Notes: generated by a model not told the origin, from the sequence alone. Counted from the first letter of the stretch, positions 1 to 8,857 are shown. The stretch is 64,000 nt of DNA from Phenylobacterium sp. J367 (GCF_024699985.1 NZ_JAJONA010000001.1:930001-994000), one strand, 5' to 3'. Numbers and translations are program-made.

Positions 1-144
1 GTGAAAGGCTGCTTCGTTTTCTGCCTGCCGGGCTCCAACGGCGCCGTCCGCGACGGCTGGGACAAGGTGATCGCCGCCCAGCTCGACAGCCGCCATGGTC
101 CCTGCAACATGGTCGAGCTGATGCCCCGGCTGCTCGAGGCGTGA
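1..144 (+). CDS. moaB: molybdenum cofactor biosynthesis protein B, C-terminal end (partial)
   Basis: The window opens inside this gene; only the last 47 codons are present. The visible residues include a [19 protein letters not shown] stretch typical of the end of the MoaB/MogA MPT-binding fold, followed by a C-terminus ending in LMPRLLEA. MoaB-type proteins adenylylate molybdopterin before molybdenum insertion. The stop overlaps the GTG start of moaC by four bases, indicating translational coupling within a moaB-moaC-moeA cluster. The call rests on the C-terminal motif plus context. Confidence 0.8.
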   Translation: MKGCFVFCLPGSNGAVRDGWDKVIAAQLDSRHGPCNMVELMPRLLEA

Positions 145-614
145 GCCGGCTCACCCATATCGACGAGAGCGGCCGCGCCCGGATGGTCGACGTCTCCGAC
201 AAGGCCGTCACCGCCCGCGAGGCGGTGGCAGAAGGCTTCCTGCGAATGGCCCCTGAGACCCTGGCGCTGGCGCTATCCGGCGAGGGGAAGAAGGGCGACG
301 TCCGCGCGGTGGCCGAGATCGCCGGCGTCATGGCCGCCAAGAAGACCTCCGACCTGATCCCCATGTGCCACCCGCTGCCGATCGCCAAGGCCGAGGTCCG
401 GGTGGAGCCCGGCGACGGCGGGCTTTCCGTCACCGCCCGGGTGAAGACCACCGGCCAGACCGGCGTGGAGATGGAGGCGCTCACGGCCGCCTCGGTGGCG
501 CTGCTCACCCTCTACGACATGCTCAAGGCCGCCGAGAAGGGCATGGTCATCGAGGCCGTGCGCCTCGTCGAGAAGACCGGCGGCAAGTCCGGCGACTGGC
601 GGGCGGAGCCGTAA
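141..614 (+). CDS. moaC: cyclic pyranopterin monophosphate synthase MoaC
   Basis: 157 aa, the usual length for MoaC, which with MoaA converts GTP to cyclic pyranopterin monophosphate, the first molybdenum cofactor intermediate. Family signatures are visible: [16 protein letters not shown] near the N-terminus, the [15 protein letters not shown] segment around residues 70-84 and the [20 protein letters not shown] segment. It starts with GTG overlapping the moaB stop. It is intact, unlike moeA downstream. Acts in the cytoplasm. Confidence 0.95.
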   Translation: MSRLTHIDESGRARMVDVSDKAVTAREAVAEGFLRMAPETLALALSGEGKKGDVRAVAEIAGVMAAKKTSDLIPMCHPLPIAKAEVRVEPGDGGLSVTARVKTTGQTGVEMEALTAASVALLTLYDMLKAAEKGMVIEAVRLVEKTGGKSGDWRAEP

Positions 615-655
615 CTTCGCCTCCCGCCGCGCAGCGGGGGAGGTAATAGGATGGC

Positions 656-1853
656 ATGACGATGAAGCTCCTCACGGTCGACGACGCCCGGGCCCGCATG
701 CTCGCCGAGATCGCGCCCCTGCCGGCCGAGGACGTTCCGCTGGGCGCCGCCGCGGGCCGGGTGCTCGCCGAGGATGTCGCCGCGGTGCGCGACCAGCCGC
801 CATTCCCCCGCCTCGGCCATGGACGGTTACGCGGTCCGCGCCGCCGACTGCCCCGCCGTGCTGCGGGTGGTCGGCGAGAGCGCCGCCGGTCACGGCTACG
901 AAGGCTTCGTCCAGGCCGGCGAGGCGGTGCGGATCTTCACCGGCGCCCGCGGTCCCCGCCGGCTGCGACGCTGTGGTCATCCAGGAGGACTGCGAGCGCA
1001 GCGGCGGCGAGGTGCGCGCGCCCGCCACCGCGCCTGGTCATCACGTCCGCCCTTCCGGCGGCGACTTCCGGGCCGGACAGACCCTGCTGGTCCAGGGGAC
1101 AAGGCTCGATCCCTGGCGCATCTCGCTTGCCGCCTCGGCCGGGCGCGCCGGCGTGCTGGCCTACCGGAAGCCGCGCGTCGCCCTGCTCTCCACCGGCGAG
1201 GAGATCGTCGAAGCGCCGGCCGCCCCTGGCCCTTTCCAGATCTACGATTCCGGCGCACCCGGGCTGGCCGCCATGATGGCCGCCTGGGGCGCCGAGGTGA
1301 CCCGCGCCAGGCCGCTGGCCGACGACCTCGGCGCGGTGATCGAGGCGCTCCGCGCCGCCGACGCCGACCTCGTGGTCACCCTTGGCGGCGCTTCGGTGGG
1401 CGACCACGACCTGGTGCGCGACGCCGGCCTGGCGCTGGGCCTCGCGTTCCAGGTGGAGAGTGTCGCGGTCCGGCCGGGCAAGCCGACCTTCTTCGGCGTG
1501 CTCGGCGACGGCCGCCGGATGCTGGGCCTGCCCGGCAACCCGGCCTCGGCCTTCGTCTGCGCCGAGATGTTCCTGAAGCCGATCCTGATGGCCTTCCAGG
1601 GCGCGCCGACCGAGCCCCACACCATCACCGCCCGGCTCGCGCAGGACCTCCCCGCCAACGGCGCGCGCGAGCACTGGATGCGCGCCAAGCTTTCCCATGC
1701 CGACGGCGGCGTCACCATTCTCCCCTACCGCGACCAGGACTCCTCGCTGGTGGGGATCTTCGCGGCCTCCGACGCCCTGCTCCGGCGTCAGGCCGGGCGC
1801 CGGCCGCCGCCGCCGGGACCGTGGTCGAGGTGCTGCCGCTCGCGCGCGCGTAG
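656..1853 (+). CDS. moeA: molybdopterin molybdenumtransferase MoeA (three frame breaks)
   Basis: Inserts molybdate into adenylylated molybdopterin. The protein can be assembled from three frames: MKLLTVDDARARML to about 806, then ASAMDGYAVRAADC to about 948, then VVIQED through PGKPTFFGVLGDGRR, LGLPGNPASAF and the C-terminal domain, and finally VVEVLPLARA. Breaks lie at a CCCCC run (806-810, one base too many), near 947 (one too many) and near 1793 (one missing). All MoeA motifs are present once frames are joined, so this looks like base-calling error rather than decay. The 3' end overlaps the convergent xdhC gene by about 66 bp. Confidence 0.85.
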
Positions 1854-2789
1854 CGCAGGGCCATCACCTCGCCGATCACCGAGACGGCCACTTCCCAGGG
1901 CGCCTTGCCGCCGATGTCGAGGCCGATCGGCGCGTGCAGCCGCGCGATGGCGCCCTCCGGCACCCCCGCCGCGCGCAGCCGCGCCAGCCGCTCCGGCAGC
2001 CGGGCCCTCGCCCCCAGCAGGCCCACATAGGCCGCCGGCGACGGCAGGGCGGCGCGCAACGCCGCCTGGTCGGTCTCCAGGTCGTGGGTGGCGATCGCCA
2101 CGGAGGTCCAGGCGTCGAGGTCCAGCGCGGCCAGCGCCGTCGCCGGCTCATCACGGCGATAGGCGACGCCTGCGATCGGCGGCGGCGCCCTCGGGTCCCT
2201 TCGGCCGGATCAGCGTCGTCTCGAAGCCGGACCGCACGCCCAGCTCGGCGATGGCCAGCGCCGTCGGATCGCTCCCCACCACCGCCAGACGCGGGACCGG
2301 CTCGTACAGCCGCTCGACACGGGCTTCTGGCCAGGCCGAGGTCAGCTCGGGCACGCAGGCCCGCGCAAAGCCGTCGCTGATCCACACCACCGGCCGGCGG
2401 TCGGTCTCCGCCGACAGCAGTTCGGCCAGCGCCGGGTCGTCGGCCGGCACGCGCTCCACGAAGATCTCGATCCGCGCCCCGCACAGCAGCCGAATGTCCG
2501 GCCACGGGCTGCCCTCGCCATAAACCAGCGTGCGCGGCTCGCCGTCGGAAAGGCAGGCGAAGGCATGGTCAGCCACGTCGCTCTCCACGCAGCCGCCGGA
2601 GAAGTAGCCGGCGACGATCCCCTCGCCGAACACCATCTGGGTCCCCTCGGGCCGCGGGCCGCCGCCCTCGACGCTGACAAGGGTGGCCAGCGCCACCGGA
2701 AGACCCGCGTCCCGCGCCCGCCTGAGCGCCGGCCGGACATCGTCGGGCAGCCCGAACACCGGCCATTCCGGCAGCGGCTCCCGGGTCAC
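1788..2789 (-). CDS. XdhC/CoxI family protein (frame break)
   Basis: XdhC-type proteins bind molybdenum cofactor and pass it, after sulfuration, to xanthine dehydrogenase-type enzymes. The N-terminal half (MTREPLPEWPVF, then SVEGGGPRPEG, YFSGGCVESDVA and LLCGARIEIFVE) and the Rossmann-like C-terminal half (AIATHDLETDQAAL, AYVGLLGARARL, HAPIGLDIGGKAP) are both clear. They are separated by a one-base excess near 2195 in a GGGCGCC context. As read, the frame runs on to 1712, but restoring the base missing near 1793, which also repairs moeA, creates a TGA stop at 1788. Convergent with moeA, fitting a shared molybdoenzyme role. Confidence 0.82.
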
Positions 2790-2885
2790 GTCTTAACCCT
2801 CAGGCAAGGTTGTGTAGACGGGTTCGTAAGCATCTCAGGCTCATGATGACGGCTCATAGGGATCTGACCAAGACCTACGCCTTCC

Positions 2886-3758
2886 ATGAGTTCACCGATC
2901 AACAAGCTGGGCCTCGGCTCGGGCCAGTTCGGCCTCGACCAGCCCGCCTTCCGCGGCCGCCCGCGGGACGCCGAGGCGCGCGACATCCTCGCGATCGCCG
3001 CGCGCTCCGGGATCGGCACGCTGGAGGTGGGCCGTTGCCCGGCGACCGCGGAAACCACGATCGGCCAGATCACCCCGAAGCCCAATCCTTTCCGCATGAC
3101 CGTCACCACCGTGCGCCCCGACCGCGGGCCGGACCTGGTGGAGGCGGAGCTGCGCCAGCAGCTTCAGCGTCTGGGCGTCGACCGCGTCGACACCATCCTG
3201 GCGCCGTCGGCCACCGACCTCTTTTCGCCGAACGGCCCGGTGGTCTGGGACCGCCTGCGCGCGCTGCGTGACGCCGGCCTCTGCCGCAAGATCGGCGTCT
3301 CGGTCTATGCCTCGGACGATCCGATCGGCCTTGCGAAACGCTTCAAGCCGGACGTCATCCAGGCGCCGGCCTCCCTGCTGGACCAGCGCCTGCTGATCGA
3401 CGGCACTCTCTCCGAGCTGTGCGAGATGGGCGTCGAGGTGCAACTCCGCTCGATCTTCCTGAACGGCCTCCTGTTCCTGCCGCCTGACCGGGCGCCCAGC
3501 CACCTCAAGGCCGCCGCCGGCCGTATCTCCCGCGCCCGCCGGCTGATCGCCGAGGGCCGCTCGGACCCGCTGCAGGCCGCCCTCGGCTTCGCGCTGTCGC
3601 GGCCGGAAGCGTCCACCGTCCTCGTCGGCGTGGCCTCGGCCGCCGAGATGAGCGCCGTGGTCGCCGCGGCCATGAGCCCGCCCCCGGACCTCGACTGGGA
3701 CGAAATGGCCATCAACGACCCCGTCGCCCTCGACGACCGCGCCTGGGCCGCGGCCTAA
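2886..3758 (+). CDS. aldo/keto reductase family protein
   Basis: 290 aa beta/alpha-barrel protein. The start reads NKLGLGSGQFGLD; later come RLGVDRVDTILAPSATDLF, RKIGVSVYASDD and the C-terminal VLVGVASAAEM, the order seen in aldo/keto reductases. The usual catalytic tetrad Asp-Tyr-Lys-His is not obvious: the region where DTAxxY is expected reads GTLEVGRCPA. Activity as a standard NADPH carbonyl reductase is therefore doubtful. Related proteins occur in Caulobacterales polysaccharide and nucleotide-sugar contexts, but nothing here fixes the substrate. Confidence 0.75.
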   Translation: MSSPINKLGLGSGQFGLDQPAFRGRPRDAEARDILAIAARSGIGTLEVGRCPATAETTIGQITPKPNPFRMTVTTVRPDRGPDLVEAELRQQLQRLGVDRVDTILAPSATDLFSPNGPVVWDRLRALRDAGLCRKIGVSVYASDDPIGLAKRFKPDVIQAPASLLDQRLLIDGTLSELCEMGVEVQLRSIFLNGLLFLPPDRAPSHLKAAAGRISRARRLIAEGRSDPLQAALGFALSRPEASTVLVGVASAAEMSAVVAAAMSPPPDLDWDEMAINDPVALDDRAWAAA

Positions 3759-3762
3759 TTCC

Positions 3763-4959
3763 TCACACCGGCTGATCTATACGAGGCTGCGGCGGCGTGA
3801 ACCAGGCCGCGCCGCCTTCCGTCACATGGAAGTGGTCCTCCAGCCGGATGCCGAAGGCCCCGGGGACGACGATCATCGGCTCGTTCGAGAAGCACATGCC
3901 GGGCTGCAGCGGGGTCCTGTCGCCCTTCACCAGATAGGGCGCCTCGTGGACCGAGAGCCCGATGCCGTGACCGGTCCGGTGCGGCAGGCCTGGCAGCTCG
4001 TAGGCCGGCCCGAAGCCCTCGGCCTGCAGCACCCGCCGGGCCACCGCGTCGATCTCCTCGCAGGGAACGCCCGGCTTCACGGCGGCGAAGGCGGCGGCCT
4101 GGGCGCGCTTCTCCACCTCCCAGATGCGGATCATCTCCTGCGTGGGCTGGCCAAAGACGTAGGTCCGCGTGATGTCGGAGTTGTAGCCCTGCACCCGGCA
4201 GCCGGTGTCGATCAGCACGATGTCGCCGTCGGCCAGCCGCTGCTCGCCCGGCACGCCGTGCGGATAGGACGAGGCCTCGCCGAACTGCACCGCGCAAAAC
4301 GAGGAGCCGTCGTCCGCGCCCAGCGCCCGGTGCGCCTGGTCGATGAACCGCCGGACCTCGGTCGTGGTGATCCCCTCGGCCAGCACCCGCGCGGCCCGCC
4401 GGTGGACCTCCAGCGTCATGGCCTTGGCCTGGGACATCAGCGCGAGTTCGGCCGCGGACTTGATCATCCGGCAGCCGTCGACCACCGCGGCGGCGTTGGT
4501 CATCAGGATGTCAGGCGCCGCGGTCCGGAGCCCGTCGTACGTGAAGAAGGCCAGCGCCGGGTCGATGGCCAGGGTCTCGCAGTCCAGCTCGCGAAGCACC
4601 GTCGCCGTGAGGTCGTAGGGGTTCTCGTGCTCCTCCCAGAGCCGGAGCGACGCCTCGATTCCGAGCGAGGCCCGCAACGATCCCTCCTCGAACCTCGGGC
4701 AGATCATCTTGGGCTCGCCCGAGCGCGGCAGGACCATGGCGACGAGCCGCTCCGTGGCGTTCCAGCCGACGCCGGCGAAGTAGCGCAGCGAGGCCCCGGC
4801 GCCGATGACCATGGCGTCGGCCCCCAGCCCGGCCATCAGCCCCTGAGCCTTGGCGAGGCGGGCCTCGCGCTCCTCGCGGGTGATCGGCGGCGCCGGGTTC
4901 GGCCACCGCTTCAGCTCCGCCAATTCCCGCTCGATGGTCGATCCGCCGATGCTCGTCAT
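3763..4959 (-). CDS. M24 family metallopeptidase (aminopeptidase P-like)
   Basis: 398 aa with a creatinase-like N-terminal domain and a C-terminal pita-bread domain. The five metal ligands are visible in order: Asp in LIDTGC, Asp in NSDITRTYVFG, His in RTGHGIGLSVHE, Glu in FSNEPMI and Glu in RLEDHFHV. It should be a dimetal Xaa-Pro peptidase or a related dipeptidase of the cytoplasm. Convergent with the upstream reductase; the stops are a few bases apart. The substrate is not deducible. Confidence 0.88.
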   Translation of the reverse strand: MTSIGGSTIERELAELKRWPNPAPPITREEREARLAKAQGLMAGLGADAMVIGAGASLRYFAGVGWNATERLVAMVLPRSGEPKMICPRFEEGSLRASLGIEASLRLWEEHENPYDLTATVLRELDCETLAIDPALAFFTYDGLRTAAPDILMTNAAAVVDGCRMIKSAAELALMSQAKAMTLEVHRRAARVLAEGITTTEVRRFIDQAHRALGADDGSSFCAVQFGEASSYPHGVPGEQRLADGDIVLIDTGCRVQGYNSDITRTYVFGQPTQEMIRIWEVEKRAQAAAFAAVKPGVPCEEIDAVARRVLQAEGFGPAYELPGLPHRTGHGIGLSVHEAPYLVKGDRTPLQPGMCFSNEPMIVVPGAFGIRLEDHFHVTEGGAAWFTPPQPRIDQPV

Positions 4960-5012
4960 GGCCGGGCTCCTCAGGACTTGGCCGCAGTCTAGCGCCGCGC
5001 CTAGGGTGCGCC

Positions 5013-5924
5013 ATGCCCGGAAGCCAGGATTTCGCCGCCGATCCCCGGAACGCCGACCTGAAGGTCTATGTGAACGGCGAGTTGGTCCCGAAGCACGAGG
5101 CGCGGGTGTCCGTCTTCGACGCCGGCTTCGTGCTGGGCGATGGAGTCTGGGAGGGCCTTCGCGTCCACAAGGGCCGCCTGCTGTTCCTCGAGGCCCACCT
5201 CGACCGGCTGTTCGCCGGCCTCGCCCGCATCGGTCTCGACATCGGTCTGACCCAGGCCGAACTGACCGCCGAGATCCGGAAGACGCTCGCCGCCAACAAG
5301 ATGGACGACGGCGGGCACCTGCGTCTGATGATCACCCGGGGCGAGAAGGCGGCGGTCAACCAGGATCCCCGCAACTGGCTGAGCAGACCGACCATCGTCA
5401 TCACCGCGGAGTTCAAGCAGCCCAGCCCTGAGGTCGTCACGCGCGGCCTGGCGCTCGCCACCTCGGCGATCCGCTGCACGCCGGCCGAGATGTTCGACAT
5501 GCGGCTCAATTCGCACAGCCGGCTGTCACTGATCCTTGCCCTGCAGGACGCCATCGCCAAGGGCGGCGACGAGGCCCTGATGCTCGACCCGAACGGCTTC
5601 GTCTCCAGCTGCAACGCCACCAACTTCTTCTGGGTGAAGGGCGGCCGGGTGATGACGTCCACGGGCGACTACTGCTTCAACGGCGTGACCCGGGCCAACG
5701 TCATCCAGATCTGCCGCGAGGAGGGCGTCCCGATCACCCTTGGCGACTTCGAGCTGGCCGATGTCCACGACGCCGACGAGGCCTTCGTCACCGGCACCTT
5801 CGGCGGCCTGACCCCCGTGCGCGAGATCGACGGCCACGGCCTGCCCGCCGCCCTGCCCGGCCCGGTGACCGACCGCCTCCGCGCCGCCTACGAGCGGCTG
5901 AAGGACCGGGACGCGCAGGCATGA
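5013..5924 (+). CDS. class IV aminotransferase-fold protein lacking the PLP lysine
   Basis: 303 aa with the class IV (branched-chain / D-amino acid aminotransferase) fold: VYVNGELVPKHEARVSVFD, GDGVWEGLRV, HLDRLFAGL with the phosphate-binding Arg, and the C-terminal GTFGGLTPV. By my alignment to D-amino acid transaminase, the position of the PLP-binding lysine falls in MFDMRLNSHSRL and is Asn166. The Glu that contacts the pyridine nitrogen falls in FVSSCNATNFF and is Ser199. Both catalytic residues thus appear lost while the fold is intact. It overlaps the next gene by four bases, so the two are co-translated. See findings. Confidence 0.85.
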   Translation: MPGSQDFAADPRNADLKVYVNGELVPKHEARVSVFDAGFVLGDGVWEGLRVHKGRLLFLEAHLDRLFAGLARIGLDIGLTQAELTAEIRKTLAANKMDDGGHLRLMITRGEKAAVNQDPRNWLSRPTIVITAEFKQPSPEVVTRGLALATSAIRCTPAEMFDMRLNSHSRLSLILALQDAIAKGGDEALMLDPNGFVSSCNATNFFWVKGGRVMTSTGDYCFNGVTRANVIQICREEGVPITLGDFELADVHDADEAFVTGTFGGLTPVREIDGHGLPAALPGPVTDRLRAAYERLKDRDAQA

Positions 5925-6637
5925 CCCTTCGCATCGCCATGTGGTCGGGGCCGCGCAACATCTCGACCGCCATGATGCGCAGCTTCGGGAACCGCGCCGA
6001 CACCCGGGTCGTCGACGAGCCATTCTACGCCGCCTACCTCGCCGCGACGGGCCTCGACCACCCGATGCGCGAGGCGGTGCTGGCCGCCCAGCCGCAGGAC
6101 TGGGCGCAGGTCGTGGCGGAGCTCGACGCCCTCGAAGGTCCGGTGGTCTACGAGAAGCACATGACCCACCACATGCTGCCTGCCTTCGGCCTGGGGTGGA
6201 TGAAGGAGCGGCGCAACGCCTTCCTGGTCCGTGATCCCGCCGAGGCGCTGGCGAGCTACGCGGTCAAGCGGGGCGAGGTGACGCTCGACGACATCGGGGT
6301 GGTGCGGCAGCGGGAGCTGTTCGAGCGGGAGGCCGACCGCCTGGGCCAGGCGCCGCCGGTGGTCCGGGGGGCCGATGTGCTGGCGGACCCGGAGGGGACG
6401 TTGCGCCGGCTGTGCGAGCGACTCGGCATCGTATTCACGTCCGACATGCTCAGCTGGCCAGCGGGGCGCAGGGACAGCGATGGCGTCTGGGCGCCGGCCT
6501 GGTACGACGCGGTGGAGCGCTCCACGGGCTTCGCCAGGCCGGAGAACGCCGAGCCGCGTCCGCTTTCCGCCGAACTTCGACGGATCGCCGACGCGGCCCG
6601 GCCCCATTACGAGGCCCTGGCGCGCTACCGGCTCTAG
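5921..6637 (+). CDS. sulfotransferase-like P-loop protein coupled to the class IV protein
   Basis: 238 aa starting MTLRIAMWSGPRNISTAMMR, a PAPS/P-loop-like motif at residues 6-20 of the sulfotransferase superfamily. FLVRDPAEALASYA resembles the 3'-phosphate-binding motif. ATG overlaps the stop of the class IV protein (ATGA). In databases such proteins are sometimes labelled branched-chain aminotransferase-like because plant and some bacterial homologues are fused to a class IV aminotransferase domain; that is recalled, not checked. The acceptor is unknown. The 3' end overlaps the convergent receptor gene by 4 bp. Confidence 0.75.
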   Translation: MTLRIAMWSGPRNISTAMMRSFGNRADTRVVDEPFYAAYLAATGLDHPMREAVLAAQPQDWAQVVAELDALEGPVVYEKHMTHHMLPAFGLGWMKERRNAFLVRDPAEALASYAVKRGEVTLDDIGVVRQRELFEREADRLGQAPPVVRGADVLADPEGTLRRLCERLGIVFTSDMLSWPAGRRDSDGVWAPAWYDAVERSTGFARPENAEPRPLSAELRRIADAARPHYEALARYRL

Positions 6638-8406
6638 TTGCGCAGGCGGATGCCGACGAAGGCGGTGCGCCCAGGTTCGCCGTAGCCGAAGCTCTCGGAA
6701 TAGGTCTCGTCGGTCAGGTTCTCGACCCGGGCCGTCAGCGTGACCCGTTCGTTGAGCGCCCAGCCGGCCGAGACGTCCGCGGTCGTGAAGCCCTTGCGGG
6801 TCACCCGGCTGAAGCCGTCGCGGGCGGTGTCGCTCTGGCTGGACTCGGCGCGGACGGTGAGCGCGCCGGACAGCCGCTCGCCGGTCCAGAACAGGCTGGC
6901 GGCGCCCGAATGGTCGGGGACGCGGATCAGGCTGGCGTTGGTCGAACGGTCGACGGCGTCGGTCCAGGCGTAGGCCAGGCGGGCGCTGAGCTGGGGCGTG
7001 AGGTCGAGCTCGGCCTCGGCCTCCAGGCCCTCGGAGCGGGTGCGGGCGATGTTGATGTAGCGCGAGCCCTGGTAGGCGATCTGGTCCTTGACGTTCAGGC
7101 GGTAGGCGGTGAGCGCGGCGCGGGCCCGCCCGCCGGTCCAGCCGAGGCGCAGGTCGTAGCCTTCGGCCTTCTCGGGCACGAGGGCCACGGGCGGGGCGAA
7201 GCAGAAGTCGCAGGCGTACTGGCTGATGGTGGGGATCTTGAAGCCCGTGCCGGCGGAGGCGGTCAGGGCGAACCCTGCGCCCAGCTCGGTCTTGGCGGAG
7301 AGGCGGCCGGTGGCGCGGCCCTTGAAGTGGTCCGGCTCGTCGTAGCGGGCGCTGGCGGTGAGGGTGACGGCCGCAAGGTCGGTGCGGAACACGCCGAAGG
7401 CCGAGGTGACCGAGAGGTCCTGCTTGAGGCGGCCGGAGAGGTCGGCCTCGGTGGCCTGGCGCTCGGCGCCGAGGATCAGGCCGTCGCGCGCGGCGGTGGC
7501 GCGGACCACGACCCGCTGGGCGTCGAACTGCGCGGGGAAGTCGGAGATGTTCTTCCGCTTCAGGTCGTAGCCGGAGACGCTGAGCGCGTTCTGGAAGCCG
7601 AGCGCGTCGAAGCGGGCGCGGACGAAGCCGGACCAGGCGCGGCTCTCGTTGCGGTCGTCCGTGTCGCCCAGCGCGAAGGCCGGAGCCGGGAAGCCGTCGA
7701 TGTCGATGGCGCTGTCGGTGTAGCGGAGCTTGCCGTCGAAGGCGCCCAGGCGGGCGGCGAGGTTGGCGGTGACGGTCTCGAAGCCGTCCTTCTCGGTCCC
7801 GGTGTCGGCCTTGGAGACCCCGTCGGTGCGGAAACCGGTGACAGTGGCCGAGACCGCCCCCTCGTCCCAGACGGTGCCGACGCCCGCGAAGCCGCGCAGG
7901 GTGTCGAGGCCGCCGCCTTCGGCGGAGAGCCGCCAGCCGTCGATCTCGCGGGTGACGATGGAGACCACGCCGCCGATCGCCTCGGAGCCCCAGAGCGAGC
8001 CCTGCGGCCCCGACAGCACCTCGATCCGCTCCACGTCGTCGGTCGTGAGCGACGAGGGGTCGTAGGCGCCGCCCGGGTCGGCCGGGTCGCCGTTCGGCAC
8101 GCCGTCTATCAGCACCAGGGTCTTGTCCGCGCCCGCCCCGCGGATACGGATGGCGCCGACGCCGCCGAAGGCGCCGGTGCGGGCGATGGCGACGCCGGGC
8201 ACGGTCGACAGGACCTCGGTGACGAACGGGTTCTGCCGGGCCTCCAGCTCGGCGCGGCCGATCACCCGGGCGCCGGTGACCTCGTCCACCGCGCTCGGCA
8301 GGCGGGTGGCGGTGACGATGACCTCGTCGACGCTGGCGGCGTCAGCGGCGAGAACGGGCGTGGAGAGGGCCGCAATCGCGGCGGTGGAGAGAAGAAGATT
8401 GCGCAT
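6634..8406 (-). CDS. btuB: TonB-dependent receptor, BtuB-like (cobalamin uptake)
   Basis: 590 aa outer-membrane receptor. A signal peptide ends at PVLAADA, followed by the TonB box-like DEVIVTATR, a plug domain (VLIDGVPNGD, VERIEVLSGPQGSLWGSEAI) and a beta-barrel ending in a terminal aromatic strand (FVGIRLRN). Residues near 400 include a YACDFC pair, common in BtuB-like receptors. The cobalamin riboswitch in its leader is the main reason for assigning B12 or corrinoid uptake. The start ATG at 8406 is preceded by GGAGG, which is buried in a hairpin. Confidence 0.9.
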   Translation of the reverse strand: MRNLLLSTAAIAALSTPVLAADAASVDEVIVTATRLPSAVDEVTGARVIGRAELEARQNPFVTEVLSTVPGVAIARTGAFGGVGAIRIRGAGADKTLVLIDGVPNGDPADPGGAYDPSSLTTDDVERIEVLSGPQGSLWGSEAIGGVVSIVTREIDGWRLSAEGGGLDTLRGFAGVGTVWDEGAVSATVTGFRTDGVSKADTGTEKDGFETVTANLAARLGAFDGKLRYTDSAIDIDGFPAPAFALGDTDDRNESRAWSGFVRARFDALGFQNALSVSGYDLKRKNISDFPAQFDAQRVVVRATAARDGLILGAERQATEADLSGRLKQDLSVTSAFGVFRTDLAAVTLTASARYDEPDHFKGRATGRLSAKTELGAGFALTASAGTGFKIPTISQYACDFCFAPPVALVPEKAEGYDLRLGWTGGRARAALTAYRLNVKDQIAYQGSRYINIARTRSEGLEAEAELDLTPQLSARLAYAWTDAVDRSTNASLIRVPDHSGAASLFWTGERLSGALTVRAESSQSDTARDGFSRVTRKGFTTADVSAGWALNERVTLTARVENLTDETYSESFGYGEPGRTAFVGIRLRN

Positions 8407-8412
8407 GTGGCG

Positions 8413-8447
8413 CCTCCGTCGTTTCAGCGATGTCGCTGCGACGGAGG
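8413..8447 (-). promoter_or_regulatory. Shine-Dalgarno-sequestering hairpin (riboswitch expression platform)
   Basis: CCTCCGTCG (8413-8421) pairs perfectly with CGACGGAGG (8439-8447), with an inner CAGCGA/TCGCTG stem and a TTT bulge. Read on the minus strand, the 3' arm contains GGAGG, the ribosome binding site six bases from the receptor ATG. The structure would block translation. It lies directly between the cobalamin aptamer and the start codon, so it is the likely switching element. Confidence 0.7.
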
Positions 8448-8507
8448 GCGCGGAATTGCGCCGTCCCGCGCCGGCTGGCCTGGACCCGGGCCACGGACGA
8501 GCGACGA

Positions 8508-8672
8508 AGACGGCAGGTCTCCTGGCTCACGGGTCACCGGTTCCGCGCCCTCGCCTTCCCGGTTTCCCAGTGGCGCCCCTCGCGGGGATAGGCGCGGCCC
8601 TCGCCGCTCACAGTTGCGGGCACAGCCGGGGAGTCGGGCGGACGCCCTCACCCCAGTTCCCTCTTGGCCCCC
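8508..8672 (-). ncRNA. cobalamin riboswitch
   Basis: On the minus strand the conserved AdoCbl aptamer pieces occur in order: GGGAAC near 8662, CCCCGGCTG, GCCCGCAACTGTGAGCGGCG near 8605-8625, GCCACTGGGAAACCGGGAAGG, and the B12 box AGCCAGGAGACCTGCCG (8510-8526). The 5' boundary is approximate. It is about 100 bases upstream of the BtuB-like receptor start. Binding of adenosylcobalamin to this family normally switches the downstream gene off. Confidence 0.93.
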
Positions 8673-8760
8673 GGCTAAGGGGGACCGCCTTCATGCGGCG
8701 GCTTGTGGCAGAGGTTGGGGTCCGGCGGCAAGGTCCCGCTGCGGGAGGGAGAACCAACAC

Positions 8761-8842
8761 CGTCATCCTAGGCCTTGTGCCTAGGATCCCTGCCTCCACG
8801 GCCCCTGCGAGAGGGATCCCAGGCACAAGGCCTGGGATGACG
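8761..8842. repeat. dispersed inverted repeat, CGTCATCCTAGGCC family, copy 1
   Basis: The ends are CGTCATCCTAGGCCTTGTGC and its near-perfect reverse complement ending GGCCTGGGATGACG, with a short loop. The same ends recur at 9976-10113 and 60360-60495 with unrelated loops. It lies between the riboswitch and the convergent end of the hydrolase gene. Confidence 0.85.
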
Positions 8843-8857
8843 GCCTCGGATGGTTCG

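Noticed and set aside
5941..6234. Alternative plus-frame protein inside the sulfotransferase-like gene
   Set aside because: Arg/Pro-rich shadow frame with no motif.
6412..8784. 790-codon plus-strand frame opposite the receptor
   Set aside because: Composition is Gly/Ala/Arg filler mirroring the receptor gene and it spans the riboswitch; shadow frame.
8761..8842. Riboswitch or sRNA interpretation of the CGTCATCC repeat
   Set aside because: Three copies with unrelated interiors and no promoter or poly-T tract; better as a dispersed repeat.
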